NCBI GenBank assembly: GCA_020152595.1
Contig: JAIGNY010000196.1
Location: forward strand, 397,001-461,000
Origin: Chiridota heheva
Lineage: Eukaryota > Echinodermata > Holothuroidea > Apodida > Chiridotidae
Length of the DNA stretch: 64,000 bases
Direction of reading: 5' to 3'
Shown: positions 35,801 to 47,715 of the stretch, one piece after another
Layout: every line of letters begins with the position of its first letter
Position numbering within the stretch: position 1 is the first letter of the stretch
Program-made: the position numbers and the translations under genes
The notes under the pieces: generated by a model
What the model was told of the DNA's origin: nothing
What the model saw: the letters and a program-made list of their open reading frames with translations, nothing else
Databases searched by the model: none

Positions 35801-38790
35801 GTAAGCAAACTGAATCTTTATAACATGTAAACACTCTTGTGGGCATTTTGAGCTGTAATACAGCAAGGAATCTCTTCCGATATACACAAGCAGACTAAAC
35901 AAAGCTTTTGTTCGCCCGGTACTGAAACTGTACTTGTGTAATCAGAGGCTTTTAGTTAGAGACCAGTGTTTGACAAACATCCAGTGTTTGTCCAGTGATA
36001 GTTTGCCAAAAAACAATAGGCTATTGTTGTAGGACAATAGATGTAAGGTAGCATTTGTTGATTTATTGTTTGTTTTGAGTTGATACAGGAGGTCGCTTGT
36101 ACTCTGGGGTTTGCGTTTGGGATTTGCGCCTGTCTTGGAATCATTAACTCTGCAGGGGAAGTAAAGTTTGGGGGTTGTTATCTTAGCAACATCTTTCTTC
36201 TTTTTTTTCTCTCTCTCTTTTGAGGTGAAGTGTACTTTTGTGACAAGTCCATGTCAAAATGGTTTTAGCTGAATCACTTCATGATCAGAATTAAACTAGT
36301 TAAAACTGTCTGTCATTGGTGTATTGGGGATTTTTTTTGTGCCACTTTTTTTCACCTATTTTTTTCATCTAATTTTTCCATCGATTTTTTCAACTATTTT
36401 TTTATGTTTTTTAATCTTTTGTTTTCTATTTCATCTGTTTGTGATGTTTTTATCTTATGTGAGTACAGTAATGGAAACAAACTTACGATGAAAGTATTAT
36501 TCTAAAATATCATGCCCTTAAAAAGAAAGTCATGTTCAAAAGTCTTACAAATTTGTGTGGAATTGCTGGGATAGAACTAGATATGACATAAAAGTCTTGA
36601 ATCAGAGGTTCTTAAGTTGTGCTCTACTGCTAAATATGGGTCAAGGTTATAATAATATCTAATTTCCTGTTCACTATATCCAGCTTTTCCTGTTAAACGA
36701 TTTGAGGGTAGGACCCAAAAAACCAATAACTTCTCTTCTATTTGTCTCATGTTTAGGTTACAAAATATTGTGCAATTTATGGTAATTTAAGGTGGAAATT
36801 TGTGTGGAAATAGCTGGAATCAGACTAGATATGACATTGTGGCTCCTATTTTTAATTAAAAACTCTATAAAGTATTCTATTGAAATAATTTTTTAATGTT
36901 GGTTTTGTAAAACCACGGCAAGTGAAGTTCACTAATAAAAACACTGCCTGATGCAGATTTGAAAATGTTAAAAGTAGTTGACTGGGAACACTGTAAAAGT
37001 TACTTGCTTACAACTGCTGCTATAGGCAAAGTATTAGTGTTGTCAAGCCCTTTAAACACTTAACAATTTCTATGTTAGTAAATGCCCAAAAGAGCTTTAG
37101 AAATTGGTCAGTAAATGTCTGGAATTCCCTGCAATTAAATGATAAAACATTTAGATTCACTTAAAATTATACCTTACCTTCTGTGCTATTAAAATATACA
37201 ATCTGGTCCCTCAGTCCTGATTCACCGTTAAATACCACCTAAATTAAAAACACAGTTACTCTAATTGACACCCAGGACACGGCGCTAGTGCCGTATACAC
37301 TCACTTCTTTTCAGCGCCTGTATCTGAGGAGGTCAATCGCTGTTGCTGGTCATCTTATCCTTGGGAAAAAAAATTTCTTCTGGCCTTTTTTCACCATTTC
37401 TCTTATCGTGCGTGCAGGTAGCGTAATATAAGTTTTGCTTGTCGTAAGAAGGAGAAAGTCTTTCCTGAGCGTAAGCTGAGTAATTTTCATTAGTTTTTCA
37501 TCACAATGTTTCTCGTTACATTCATGTACATGAGGAATTGTAAACCACCTACGGAGCCTTACTATCTCTTATGTATTTATACTCATCTGTCAGGAGTGTT
37601 TTTCACTGCGGTGCTCTTTACTAATCTGGTTTTACAGGGTTTAGCACGTCCATTTTCATCTCTTCCTTTCGTCCAGCTCTCCCGCCTTAAGGCTTCTGAA
37701 CCTAGTGTTACCATACTGTAAAGGTACCCTCTTCGTTAGGCTAGCATCAGCATAGTATCCAGTATGCCGGAGGCTTTAGTCTTGTGTGGTGTCTACACAT
37801 GCGCATTGGTCTTAGGTTCTTGTATATGCATCTTGGCATCGGCTTCACTTGCTGACACGGCTGTGTGGTGAGCTTAAAGCGGTACTATCACGTTGCTTTG
37901 CGTTATGTGTATTTACATATATGTTAATTTTTTCAGCTCGTAGCAGAAGTTCAACTCTCATAATTACCCCCGCTACACCAAGTAAGGTAGTTCTATATCC
38001 AGTTCAAAGAATTATATTATGAAGTACTTCCTAAGTACATATTAACTTGTTCTTTTTCTTATTCCTTTCTAGGGTTGTACTACTTGGGAGGGCTTGGGAT
38101 GAATCTAATTAAATTAAATTCTATACATTAATATAATTTGTACTTAATTGAATTAGTAGATGTGTTTAAGGGAAACAGAAGGAGAGTATGGGGGTGGTTA
38201 GTAACTGTATTAAGTAAGTATAGTAAGTACCAAATATATGCTGTTTACTTCCTCTATAGCCAGAGGAGTGATTACCATGTTAAGCTCATGATAGTTTTTG
38301 CAATCACTCCCTATCCCAACTTAGATAGATCAGTCACTTATTATATTAATTGTCATTGATTAGCATTTTCATTGTAAATATTTCTTTTTGAGAACTTTTG
38401 ATATAATTTATTATATTATGACTATTAATTCATCTTTACTTTTCTGCAAATTCTTTATTATAAATTATTTTGTAATTTTCCTTAGTAGTTATTTTCTGTT
38501 ATCCAATGTCAAGTTGTGGATGGAACAAATAAATGAAATGACAGAGAGTCTTAAAATCTAAATAGATGACTTTGGAGATACCACTTTCAGCTTGTGAATC
38601 AATTTTTAGTACATGCTAACTTTGTAATGGGCAGACCGCTCAGAAGCTTTACATTATATTGTTTTTGTAAATCTTAGTGGCCGAAAATTATGGAAAAGTT
38701 TTTTCCTGCCAGATTTTGACTCTGGTATGGTAAAGACGATTGGTCAGAAGTTGCTGCACTGTTTAAAAGAATTATTATAGACAATTAAAA
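35801..38790. other. Intron sequence with one short duplication
   Basis: A loose direct repeat (tgtggaa.t.gctgg.at.agactagatatgacat) occurs at 36556 and 36798. A T-rich low-complexity run lies at 36335-36430. I see nothing else in this stretch. Confidence 0.45.
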
Positions 38791-38796
38791 AACATT
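38676..38796 (+). repeat. Fragment of dispersed repeat 'X'
   Basis: Gaaaattatggaaaagt ... tcagaagttgctgcactgtt ... agaattattatagac matches 44046-44165. It is truncated on the right by the LINE tail at 38797. Confidence 0.55.
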
Positions 38797-39170
38797 GATC
38801 TCTCCATCAAGCATATCTTCGTAAACCTGTCCCCTATACCAGAACTCCAGATTTCTTCTCTCCTCACTATCCTCAATCTGGGACCTTTTTGAAAACTATT
38901 CTTCCACAAAAATCATCAACTTCCTTTGCAACAACAACCTCTTCCACTACATTTAACTCCCCCCTCCCCTCCCTTTCTACACCTAACCTTACATACCCCT
39001 TTCTTTTCACCAAAAGTTGTTTTCTTTTTTTCCCCACATTCTGCTTTCCCCCCTTATCTCCCTTACAAACCTTCCATTTCCTCTCTATCCTAACTCTTAC
39101 ACCATAATTTATTAACACCCTCTTGGCACATTATACTCTGCCATTAAAGATCAACAAACCAAACCATTGA
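38797..39170 (+). mobile_element. I-like LINE 3' tail fragment
   Basis: It matches 57295-57600: 'cctgtcccctataccagaactccag' against 'gctgtcccctgtgcctaaactccag', then a C/T-rich stretch, 'aactcttacacc.taattt', 'ccctcttgg.acat' and the tail atcaacaaaccaaacca. It is a 3' end of the same LINE family. The two mirror frames of about 70-80 residues are low-complexity. Confidence 0.65.
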
Positions 39171-39321
39171 GAAACAATGGATTCACAAAAGAAAATAAGG
39201 TCACCATCACAAATTCACTTATAGATGTCTGAAAATTCAAAATGTTGTAAAATTGTGACATTTTTTTAACCAATATTGATACATTTTTGGCTACTTTCAA
39301 GGGTTTTAAGAAATTTTAAAT

Positions 39322-39945
39322 CAATGGAGGAATTTCATCATGTGACTCTAACTCATCTGGAAGCCATTTTGCATTTCACTCATCTTTACACAGCTCAGTC
39401 ACATCACACGTACAACAAACATACTGCATGCTAATCTACCTACCAGTTCAGCAAAATTTACTAATCGCAATATTTTGTTCGCTTCCGATTTGACTTCATG
39501 TTTTCCTTACGTTTTATATATTCACCGGGTATACGACATGTACGAACAGTATATTTTACGTGAACGCCATCTGATTGTTTTGTTATACGGAGACAAAGCC
39601 TACATATCTGATATAAAGTGCTTGTTGCAAATCCTAGTGTGAACCGTAGGTTGAAATTCGTTGCATCGTACAACAGAAACCAACTTCGAATGTTGATCAT
39701 GATCAGATGAAAATCGAGAAAACATCTTTTGATTCCCCGGTACATGTCTATTAGTGCAACCAACGGCATAGTAAGATTCCGGCATAATTATCTTACAAAA
39801 ATAATCTTTTATTAGTTATATAAGATCATTTTATATTATAACAACATGCAAACATTTGTAAGTCTAATTAAGTGTACAGCAGACGGCAGTGTTCTTGCCT
39901 GACAAAATGGCGATGTAAACAAGTCACTTGACCTCGTGACATCAG
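39322..39945 (-). repeat. THAP-exon repeat, copy 2
   Basis: Second copy of the unit at 30635-31235, with the same order of landmarks from actcatctggaagcc to aatggcgatgtaaacaa. The insertion tctttattagttatataagatc at about 39807 is absent from copy 1. Confidence 0.7.
39611..39785 (-). pseudogene. THAP zinc-finger exon, copy 2 (open frame, lost ligand and donor)
   Basis: The minus-strand frame from ATG at 39785 is open for 61 codons. It carries the THAP landmarks VGCTNRHVPGNQ, MFSRFSSDHDQHSK and TRICNKHFIS. Two defects are visible. The first zinc-ligand cysteine is Tyr (YYAVGC where copy 1 has YCAIGC), and the splice donor GTATGT of copy 1 is ATATGT here, so the frame runs into a stop two codons later. 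Copy 1 has ligand and donor but a stop. The two copies decayed independently. Confidence 0.8.
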
Positions 39946-41133
39946 CTGAAACACCATTATTAAGCTAATGTTGTCTCTACATATACCTTTGGGTCTTTGA
40001 CTGTTGTAAACAATTAAAACAGTACGTGACAGTAGAGGCATGGGGAGCCATTGGGGAAACTACTGTCACAAATTTACTTAAAGGTAAAAGTACTAATGTT
40101 ATGAATGAAAGGCAATGGATAATTTAGTTCAACTTGATATTGAATATCTGAGTAGGGAGCAGCCATTTTAGAATGAAAATTTTGTGGACAGAAAGACTGT
40201 CAGTATTATTTTCTACTGTAGAATTATGTAATTATTCAGGTGACCTCAGAATTAAACTTCTTAAAGTGCTCCTTTAAGAACCACTTCTTCCAGAAAGTAG
40301 GAACAAAAATCACTGCTTCTGCAGTTATTTTGATTATTCCTCCAAAAAAAAAATGGATGCTCAGGCTATTTAGATACCCCTGATAGCTTATGAAGGACTT
40401 TTTATTTGTATTTATGTGTAATGAAGAAATCTTAGAAGTAGTCTTAATCTGAATTGTTTTATAATTATTCTACTCCAATCTTCTAAGTCCATTAAAGACA
40501 GATGCATACCTGGGTCTTCTGTCATAAAGTACAGGTACTTAAGTTCATTAGACTTTTTTCCTTAAAACCAATAGATCAATTCTTACAGGTGCTCACAGAT
40601 CATAATCTTTCCTCCTCATGCATTGACTTCAAAGCACCTGAGGAAGTATTGCATAATGCCCTCTTACTCCCACAATCCTAATGTGAAGATTAACTGTGTC
40701 ACTTTTTATCCAATATTTGTTTTTTCCTTTCTGACCGCTTCCTATTTATCCCCTGTCAAACTCTTTCCCGTCTTTTCTCTTCAAAACAGAAAGAAAGGAT
40801 GTTCTTTCAAACCTAATACAATCCTTTAGACAGATGTCAAAGTTTACCTTCTACTTGATGAATACTGGCTTGGTATCTTTACCCGATCATCTTAGATCTG
40901 TTGGCCTTCCACCTGAAGCATTTGTTTGTTTTATTCCATGGCCATTGAATCCCTCTTGAGCCTTCTTAGACCCTCTTCACTCATTCACTCCTTTCATCAG
41001 AGTGTAGAGCACAGGTGTGAAGCCACATTGTTTCCAGGCCTTCTCCATGTCCTTCAATCTTTTATCTCTGACACTCTGCCAACCTCTCCCTCCCTCTTGG
41101 ATATCCAAACAGCATCTTATGTGGTCCTTACAG
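39946..41133. other. Intron sequence, nothing recognised
   Basis: No repeat pair or coding motif. The final 70 bases are pyrimidine-rich and lead to the acceptor of exon G. Confidence 0.45.
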
Positions 41134-41186
41134 CCAGTTACAGACAAGAGCACTTGAGCTGGCCGAGGAGAGAAAAGTGAATTCAA
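41134..41186 (+). CDS. Host gene, exon G
   Basis: A 53-base micro-exon. The acceptor ggtccttacAG follows a good pyrimidine tract, and the donor is GTAAAA. It enters in phase 2, completing the codon left by exon F, and leaves in phase 1, which is what exon H needs. It encodes QLQTRALELAEERKVNS, a charged stretch with helix-forming, coiled-coil-like composition. The non-canonical base in the donor and the small size lower the confidence. Confidence 0.55.
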
Positions 41187-42240
41187 GTAAAAAGGAAGAA
41201 AGAGAAGACTTAAGAAATCAAGTTTTGGGACAAGACTTGTTGAAACTAATGAGGAGCAAGTGTGAAGTTAATTTTTTGCAGTATGCTTGATCGTAATTGA
41301 ATCATACTGTGGTAGATGTAATCAGTTAATTGGACTTCTGATGATGGAGGGTTTACCTTCATGATTGAAGCAGCACAGATTCCAACTACTTATAAGATAA
41401 CAAGAAGTAATACTGGAGAGTCCTATACCTACTGTATGCCTACATCTCCACTTACTGGAATGTACACAAAATCTTCATTGTACTATATTAACAGTACAAG
41501 TCTTTATGATGTAGGTTTTCTTTACACATAGATGAAAGAAATGAAAGTGTGCATATCCCTCATTGGTTGCGGGTTTATTCTTCAAGGTGTAGTTCCATCA
41601 TCAGTTTGATTGTTTTAGGATTGTCATGAATGTGCATGTGTATCTACATTGCTATCTAATTCGGTTACAAATTAAGCAGTTTTAAGTTTTTATTAATTTT
41701 CAAAATTGGTCAAATTCAGGATTGAGAAAATCTCATTATGCGAGCCTATGTAATGGTGATTACGTCCGGCTGTCCGGCCGTCCACAAATTTGTCCTGAGA
41801 TTTCCTCAGAAATGTTAGAAATTTTTAAGAATTCCTCAGAAAATAATAAAGTTTTTTCAGACTTCTTTAAAAAAAGTTAAAGTTTCTTCAGATATCCTTA
41901 TGGAAGGTTAGAATTCCTTATAAAATGTTAAAGTTTTTCAGAGATACTTAAGATAGGATTGAAGACTAGTTTCCTTAAAAAGTCTCTCATACATTTGATA
42001 TTTTCTTAGAAGATATAATTTCAATATTCTTCAGAGATCTGAAAGTCTCTCTTGTAGTACTTGGGATTTATAATCCTTATAATTCTTCAAAATATTTGGG
42101 CACCAACAGTTGTATAAGGCATGATTTTTAAACTCCACCTTTATTATTGTGCTCATTTGCATAAAGTTGCTACAGTATTATGTCCTGACCAGACTTTTTT
42201 ATCTAATATGCTTAGTCAAGGAGTGTGACAGGATGTGATT
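41187..42240. other. Intron sequence with weak 35-base periodicity
   Basis: Between about 41795 and 42060 a loose pattern of 'ttcctcagaaa..ttagaa.tttt' and 'ttaaagtttttcaga' recurs at 30-40 base spacing. No gene recognised. Confidence 0.4.
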
Positions 42241-42244
42241 GCAT

Positions 42245-43715
42245 ATAAACATAGGGAGGGATGCCATGTGGGACATGGATGGGGCCATAAAGGACATATG
42301 ATTTAATATTTACCATGTTGTATACACCAAGGGCTAAATCAGGCATAATTATCTGACTCCACCTTTTTTTCTTATTCAACAACTCATTTGCATATAAGTT
42401 AATATATGAACTGACACTTTAATACATAGTATGCTCAATCGTGGAATGTGATAGCTAGGATGAGACTTCTTATGGAGCTTATGGGATGTCATGTAAGACA
42501 GGGTGGGATGCCATGTGGGACATGGGGTGGGATGCCATGTGGGACATGGGTTGGGATGCCATGTGGAACAGGGTGGAATGCCACGTAGGATATGTGGTGG
42601 AATGCCACGCAGGGCGTAGGGTGGATAACCATGATGGAATGTCATGTGGGACATGGGATGTCATGTGGGACATGGCCCCACCCCATTTCAACAAGTCATT
42701 TGCATATAAGTTATTATATGAACTGACACTTTCATACATAGTATGCTCAATCAGGGATTGTGATAGCTAGGATGAGACTTCTTATGGAGCCTATGGGATG
42801 TCATGTGGGACATGGAGTGGGATGCCCTGTGGGACATGGAATGGGATGTCATGTGGGATATGGGGTTGGATGCCATGTGGAACAGGGTAGAATGCCATGT
42901 GGGACATGGTGAGATGCCACGAGTAACACAGAGTGTGACATAGGTTGGGATGCCATGTGTGACATGAGGTAGGATGCCATGTGTGACATAAGGTAGAATA
43001 CCATGTGTTTCATAGGGTAGAAGGCTATGTGGGACATAGGGTAGGAGGCCATGGGGATGTGGGACATGGGATGTAATGCCATGTGGGACAAAGTAGGATG
43101 TCATTAGGACATTAGAAGGGATACCATGTGCAACATATGGTGGGATGCTATGTTTAACATCAGGTGGGAAGCCACTGATGCGGGACACAAGGAGGAATGC
43201 CATGTGGGACATAGGGAGGGATGTCATGTGGTACATATGGTTGGATTAATGTGGGACATACATGTGGGATGGGATCCATATGGGTCATAGCGTGGGATGC
43301 CATGTGGGACAGATGGTGGAATGCCATGTGGGACATATGGTGGAATGCCATGTGAGACACTGTATGGTGGTTTGCCATGTGGGAGATATGGTGGAATGCC
43401 ATGTGGGGCAAGGCATGGGATGTCATGTGGGACATGAGGTTAGATGTCATTTGGTACATGGGATGTGGGACATAGGGTGGAACGCCATGTGGTTCATAGG
43501 ATGGGATGCCCTGTGGGACATATGATGGAATGCCACGTGGGACATGGGATGTCATGTGGGACATGGGGTAGGATGCCATGTGGAAGATACGGTGGAATGC
43601 CATGTGGGACATGGGATGGAATGCCATGTGGGATGCCATGTGGGACATGGGGTGAGATACCATGTGGTACATGGGATGCCATGTGGGACTTAGTGTGAGA
43701 TGCCATTTTCATAAT
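42245..43715. repeat. 24-bp satellite with higher-order units
   Basis: The basic unit is gggtgggatgccatgtggga + catg, 24 bases, with many variants. Inside the array, a non-satellite block of about 105 bases (catttgcatataagtta ... gatagctaggatgagacttc) occurs at about 42384 and again at 42708, and a weaker version of its first part at 42150. The array therefore grew in larger units of about 320 bases as well. Long His/Met/Pro-rich frames on minus are artefacts of the 24-base (eight-codon) period. Confidence 0.95.
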
Positions 43716-44029
43716 TGGCCGGGTCATATAATATGGGTGTCAATTTGCATAGGCATGCGAATCATGACGGTATTTACCGTTCTAGTTGAAATCTTTAGTT
43801 GAACAGCATTTATTTAATAGCATAAATCATTTCCTTGTTGAAAAGATCTGGATCATGATGCTAGCAAATAAAGAATATTAAGGGTATCAAATTTTGTTTG
43901 ATTGAGCATTAATTGAGCATTTTTAACCATTTTAAAATGCCAGTCAAATGTCTAAAGACGAAAAGCTGAATTGCAAAATTTGTGATGTATGACTGGGCAG
44001 ACAGCGATTAAAATCTTGATGTTATTTTT
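43716..44029. other. Spacer between repeats
   Basis: No gene or repeat recognised. Confidence 0.4.
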
Positions 44030-44250
44030 TCCTAAATCTTAGTCACTGAAAATTATGGGAAAGTCTAGTCCTGCTAAAATTTTATTGGGGGCATGGCATC
44101 AATATAAAAACTTCTGGTCGGAACTTGCTGCACCACTTTAAATAATTATGATAGACTTTTAAAAACAAAGGAATTACAACAGAAAATATCAAGGTCGCCC
44201 TGTAAAACATAATATTTGCATAAAATATCCAAACTGTAGTAGTATAAGGC
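44030..44250 (+). repeat. Left half of dispersed repeat 'X'
   Basis: Ctgaaaattatgggaaagt ... cttgctgcaccactttaaat ... aaggtcgccctgtaaaacat corresponds to the left half of the copy at 18390-18680. It stops where the inverted-repeat sequence ccccaaactatgat begins. The matching right half is found at 54625-54780. Confidence 0.55.
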
Positions 44251-44345
44251 CCCCAAACTATGATTGGTGCACAAACTATGTTCATGTGCATTGGGGTGAA
44301 GGTCCGGAAGGTGGTCTCACCCCAATGTACATGAACATAGTATGT
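44250..44345. mobile_element. Small inverted-repeat element, parent-like unit of the 27-bp satellite
   Basis: On the left, 'cccccaaactatgattggtgcacaaactatgttcatg', then catt-gggg. On the right, the inverse caccccaatgtacatgaaca, then 'tagt'. The two halves form a hairpin around 'tgaaggtccggaaggtggtc'. The same sequence borders and makes up the 27-bp satellite at 53187-54620. Confidence 0.65.
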
Positions 44346-44763
44346 GTACCAAGCAATTACAATTGCTTTCTCTTTTGTTTTGTCTCTTTGCCATTTGTCA
44401 GTAAGGTTTTCATTTAATGCTGCCAAATGTCAGCGAGATTTTTGTGAGTTGATTTTGAAGTCTGTAATTCTATGAAGCCGAATTTGACTTGGATGCTTTT
44501 TTGAAGTAAGATTATTTTTAGCAAGTTTGATTTCTGAAGCAGAATATTTTTTACCGAGTCATTTTTGGAAACAGTTTAATTTTGCAATGGCTCATTGATT
44601 TGTGGATTTAAGTGGAGGAAGAACCAGTTTCAAAATTTAAACCTGTTGAATACAGTGACAGTGATGCTATTTAGCATTTTAATGACAAGGTAACCTCGTA
44701 CCAATTTTTACAATGATTATCAAAATCATTCACAAGATGGGTAGGGGTATCACACAAGTTTTT

Positions 44764-46210
44764 TTACCAGTCCCCAGTAAATACCTAAGACCAGTCCCCA
44801 GTAAATACCTAAGACCAGTCCCCAGTAAATACCTAAGACCAGTCCCCAGTAAATACCTAAGACCAGTCCCCAGTAAATATTTAAGACCAGTCCCCAGTAA
44901 ATACTTAAGACCAGTCCCCAGTAAAAACTTAAGACCAGTCCCCAGTAAATACCCAAGACAAGTCTTCAGTAAATACATAAGACCAGTCCCCAGTAAATAC
45001 TTAAGACCAGTCTTCAGTAAATACCTAAGACCAGTCCTCTGTAAATACTTAAGACCAGTCCCCAGTAAACACTTGAGACCAGTCCCCAGTAAATACCCAG
45101 GACCAGTCTCCAGTAAATACCTAAGACCAGTCCCCAGTTAATACCTAAGCCCAGTCCCCAGTAAATACCTAAGACCTGTCCCCAGTAAATACCTAAGACC
45201 AGTCCCCAGTAAATACCTAAGACTAGTCCCCAATAACTAAATACCTAAGACCAGTCCCTAGTAAATACCTAAGACCAGTCCCCAGTAAATACCTAAGACC
45301 AGCCCCCAGTAAATAACTAAGACCAGGCCCCAGTAAATACATAAGACCAGTCCCTAGTAAATACCTAAGACCAGTCCCCAGTAAATACCCAAGACCAGTC
45401 CCCAGTAAATACCCAAGACCAGTCCCCAGTAAATACATAAGACCAGTCCCTAGTAAATACCTAAGACCAGTCCCCAGTAATACCTAAGACCAGCCCCCAG
45501 TAAATACCTAAGACCAGGCCCCAGTAAATACATAAGACCAGTCCCCAGTAAATACCTAAGACCAGTCCCCAGTAAATACTTAAGACCAGTCCCCAGTAAA
45601 TACTTAAGACCAGTCCCCAGTAAATACCTAAGACCAGTCCCCAGTTAATACCTAAGACCAGCCCCCAGTAAATATCAAGACCGGTCCCCAGTAAATACAT
45701 AAGACCAGTCCCCAGTAAATACCTAAGACCAGCCCCCAGTAAATACCTAAGACCGGGCCCCAGAAAATACATAAGACCAGTCCCTAGTAAATACCCAAGA
45801 CCAGTCCCCAGTAAATACCTAAGACCAGCCCCCAGTAAATACCTAAGACTAGTCCCCAGTAAATACCTTAGACCAGTCCCCAGTAAATACCTAAGACTAG
45901 TCTCCAGTATATACTTAGACCAGTCCCCAGTAAATACCTAAGACCAGTCCCCAGTAAATACTTAAGACCAGTCCCCAGTAAATACCTAAGACCAGTCCCC
46001 AGTAAATACTTAAGACCAGCCCCCAGTAAATACCTAAGACCAGTCCCCAGTAAATACCTAAGACCAGTCCCCAGTAAATACCTAAGACCAGTCCCCAGTA
46101 AATACCTAAGACCAGTCCCCAGTAAATACCTAAGACCAGTCCCTAGTAAATACCTAAGACCAGCCCCCAGTGAGTACCTAAGACCAGTCCCCAGTAAATC
46201 CCTAAAACAA
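44764..46210. repeat. 24-bp satellite, about 60 copies
   Basis: The unit is ccagtccccagtaaatacct + aaga, 24 bases, very regular, with point variants such as cccccag and ttaag and occasional short deletions. Frames RPVPSKYL on plus and LGTGLRYL / GIYWGLV on minus arise from the period. It ends about 250 bases left of the Polinton-like genes. Confidence 0.97.
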
Positions 46211-46361
46211 GTCCCTCGGAAATACCAGATTGCGCAGTGTACATACTCAGTACGCCAATAGCGACATAGATAGGAAAACCTAAGGAATATATTTTTAAAG
46301 AATATAGCACAAAGCCGTAGGTATCTGGTTGAAAAAAATTAGTAAACAAGAAACGATTTTT

Positions 46362-46460
46362 GTACATCAATATTTTTTATTTTGATACAATCATACAAAC
46401 ATATTATTATTATGTACACTAATATTTTTTATTTTGATACAATTATGCAATCATATTGTT
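46362..46460. repeat. About 60-bp direct duplication at the left edge of the viral block
   Basis: 'aatattttttattttgatac' followed by 'aatcatacaaacatatt' occurs at 46369 and again at 46422 with two or three changes. Confidence 0.7.
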
Positions 46461-47265
46461 ATTCTTTCTTCCATTAGCAGAAATGTGTGTTGTTGCCCCC
46501 ATTATTGTCATTGTCGGCCTGGTTCATGCGCTGTCTGTCTTGGTTGATGCCCATGTTTTATCTGTAAAAAGTAAGAATAAAAGTACAATGTATGCAAAGA
46601 TGAATTTAGTTGATCAATTAGTACTGAGCAATATGGAGTTTATAGATGCACGATTACAAGCACCTTTTACATGGATAGTTGCTGGCTCTACCGGCAGCGG
46701 TAAAACAGTTCATGTAATAAAAGCACTAAGTAAAGATTTCATAAATCCAACAGTGTCCAAAGTGTATTGGTTCGATGGGATTTGGCAGAAAAAATACAAT
46801 ACAGTGCCAAGCAATTATGAATTTGTGGAAGGTTAACCTCCTTCAGATTTTTTGGAAAGGATTGACACATCACAACATAATGTGATTGTCATTGATGATT
46901 TGATGTTGGCAATGGGTCAGAAAGGGGGGTGAAGTAGTCACCAAATTATTTACACGGTGCAGTCATCATGCAAATGTATCGGTGATTTTAATTCTTCAAA
47001 ATTTATTTTTCAAAGGAGGGAGAGAGTTACATTACGTGTCTGTTTTTTCATTTTTAAACACAGATATGAGTGTAATCAATACAATGGCTATTAAAAACAA
47101 ATGTACCCCGGCAAGAAAAACGGAGAAAGTTTCCTAAAGGTGTACGAAGAGGCAACGTTTAAAACGTTTGGTTATTTGTTTTTTACATTAAAGCCCGGTA
47201 CGTCTGATAAGCTACCATTGCGCACGGATGTGTTTGAAAATGTGCAAACAAGTTTTGAAATTTGA
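46456..47265 (+). pseudogene. Polinton/adintovirus-type packaging ATPase, broken
   Basis: This is a decayed gene for the FtsK/HerA-type ATPase that pumps DNA into the capsid in Polinton/Maverick and adintovirus elements. What is seen: PFTWIVAGSTGSGKT with Walker A at 46684-46707, then VYWFDGIWQ. An in-frame stop follows at 46834. VIVIDDL (Walker B, 46882-46899) comes after it, then a stop near 46930. A +1 shift gives LFTRCSHHANVSVILILQN from about 46943. Frame changes after 47080 lead to a C-terminus ending at TGA 47263. At least one in-frame stop and two or three shifts make it non-functional. The true start is probably the Met at 46588 rather than 46456, since the first 44 residues look hydrophobic and unrelated. 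Confidence 0.85.
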
Positions 47266-47364
47266 AAATGTATATAAAGTAAGGGGTGAATGTATTTGTA
47301 ATCAGTTGTGTTTATGATTGAGGGTTCACATAATTTTGATAATATAAAAAGGCATAAAGGTGAA

Positions 47365-47715
47365 GAGTAAAGATTGTTGTGAAATTTGTACAAATGTATC
47401 ACCAGCTTTTTATCAAATACTTGGCGAGATCGCCTTGAACATTAATAAAGGAATAGTACCTTGGACTGAAGAGCAAAAAGTGTGTATGCGTCCTTATTCT
47501 AATATTTTGTAAGTGTTGGCTCATAAATCTATCCCGCATTAGTAAAGAAGGAAGCTTTTGTAAAAGTTATGGTAAAGGGGCGAAATAAAAGAGGGGGTGG
47601 TAACTTTTATCAGCGTGTGATTAAACCGGTGTTGCAAACAATAGCCCCGTTTGCTGGTATACCAGCATTTCTGTTTGAAAAAGAGGCTTATACTAATCCA
47701 AAAAAACGAATATGA
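47365..47715 (+). pseudogene. Small basic virion-protein-like gene, broken
   Basis: Downstream of the ATPase. The first half holds NINKGIVPWTEEQK, a 'K/RG.VP.T..QK' pattern that I associate with a small protein encoded next to the capsid gene in animal Polintons. After a stop and a frame change, an intact frame of 48 codons runs from ATG 47569 to TGA 47713 with a basic, Gly-rich start (KGRNKRGGGNFYQR) and a hydrophobic segment (VLQTIAPFAGIPAFLF). Core or membrane-active virion proteins of adenovirus type have this composition. The assignment is by position and composition, not by a diagnostic motif. Confidence 0.45.

Noticed and set aside
38873-39118. Basic 81-residue minus-strand frame
   Set aside because: It lies in the C/T-rich I-like LINE tail and is biased only by composition.
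44713-45141. 142-residue frame RPVPSKYL and the minus-strand mirrors
   Set aside because: They are produced by the 24-bp satellite (eight codons). No non-repeat coding part.
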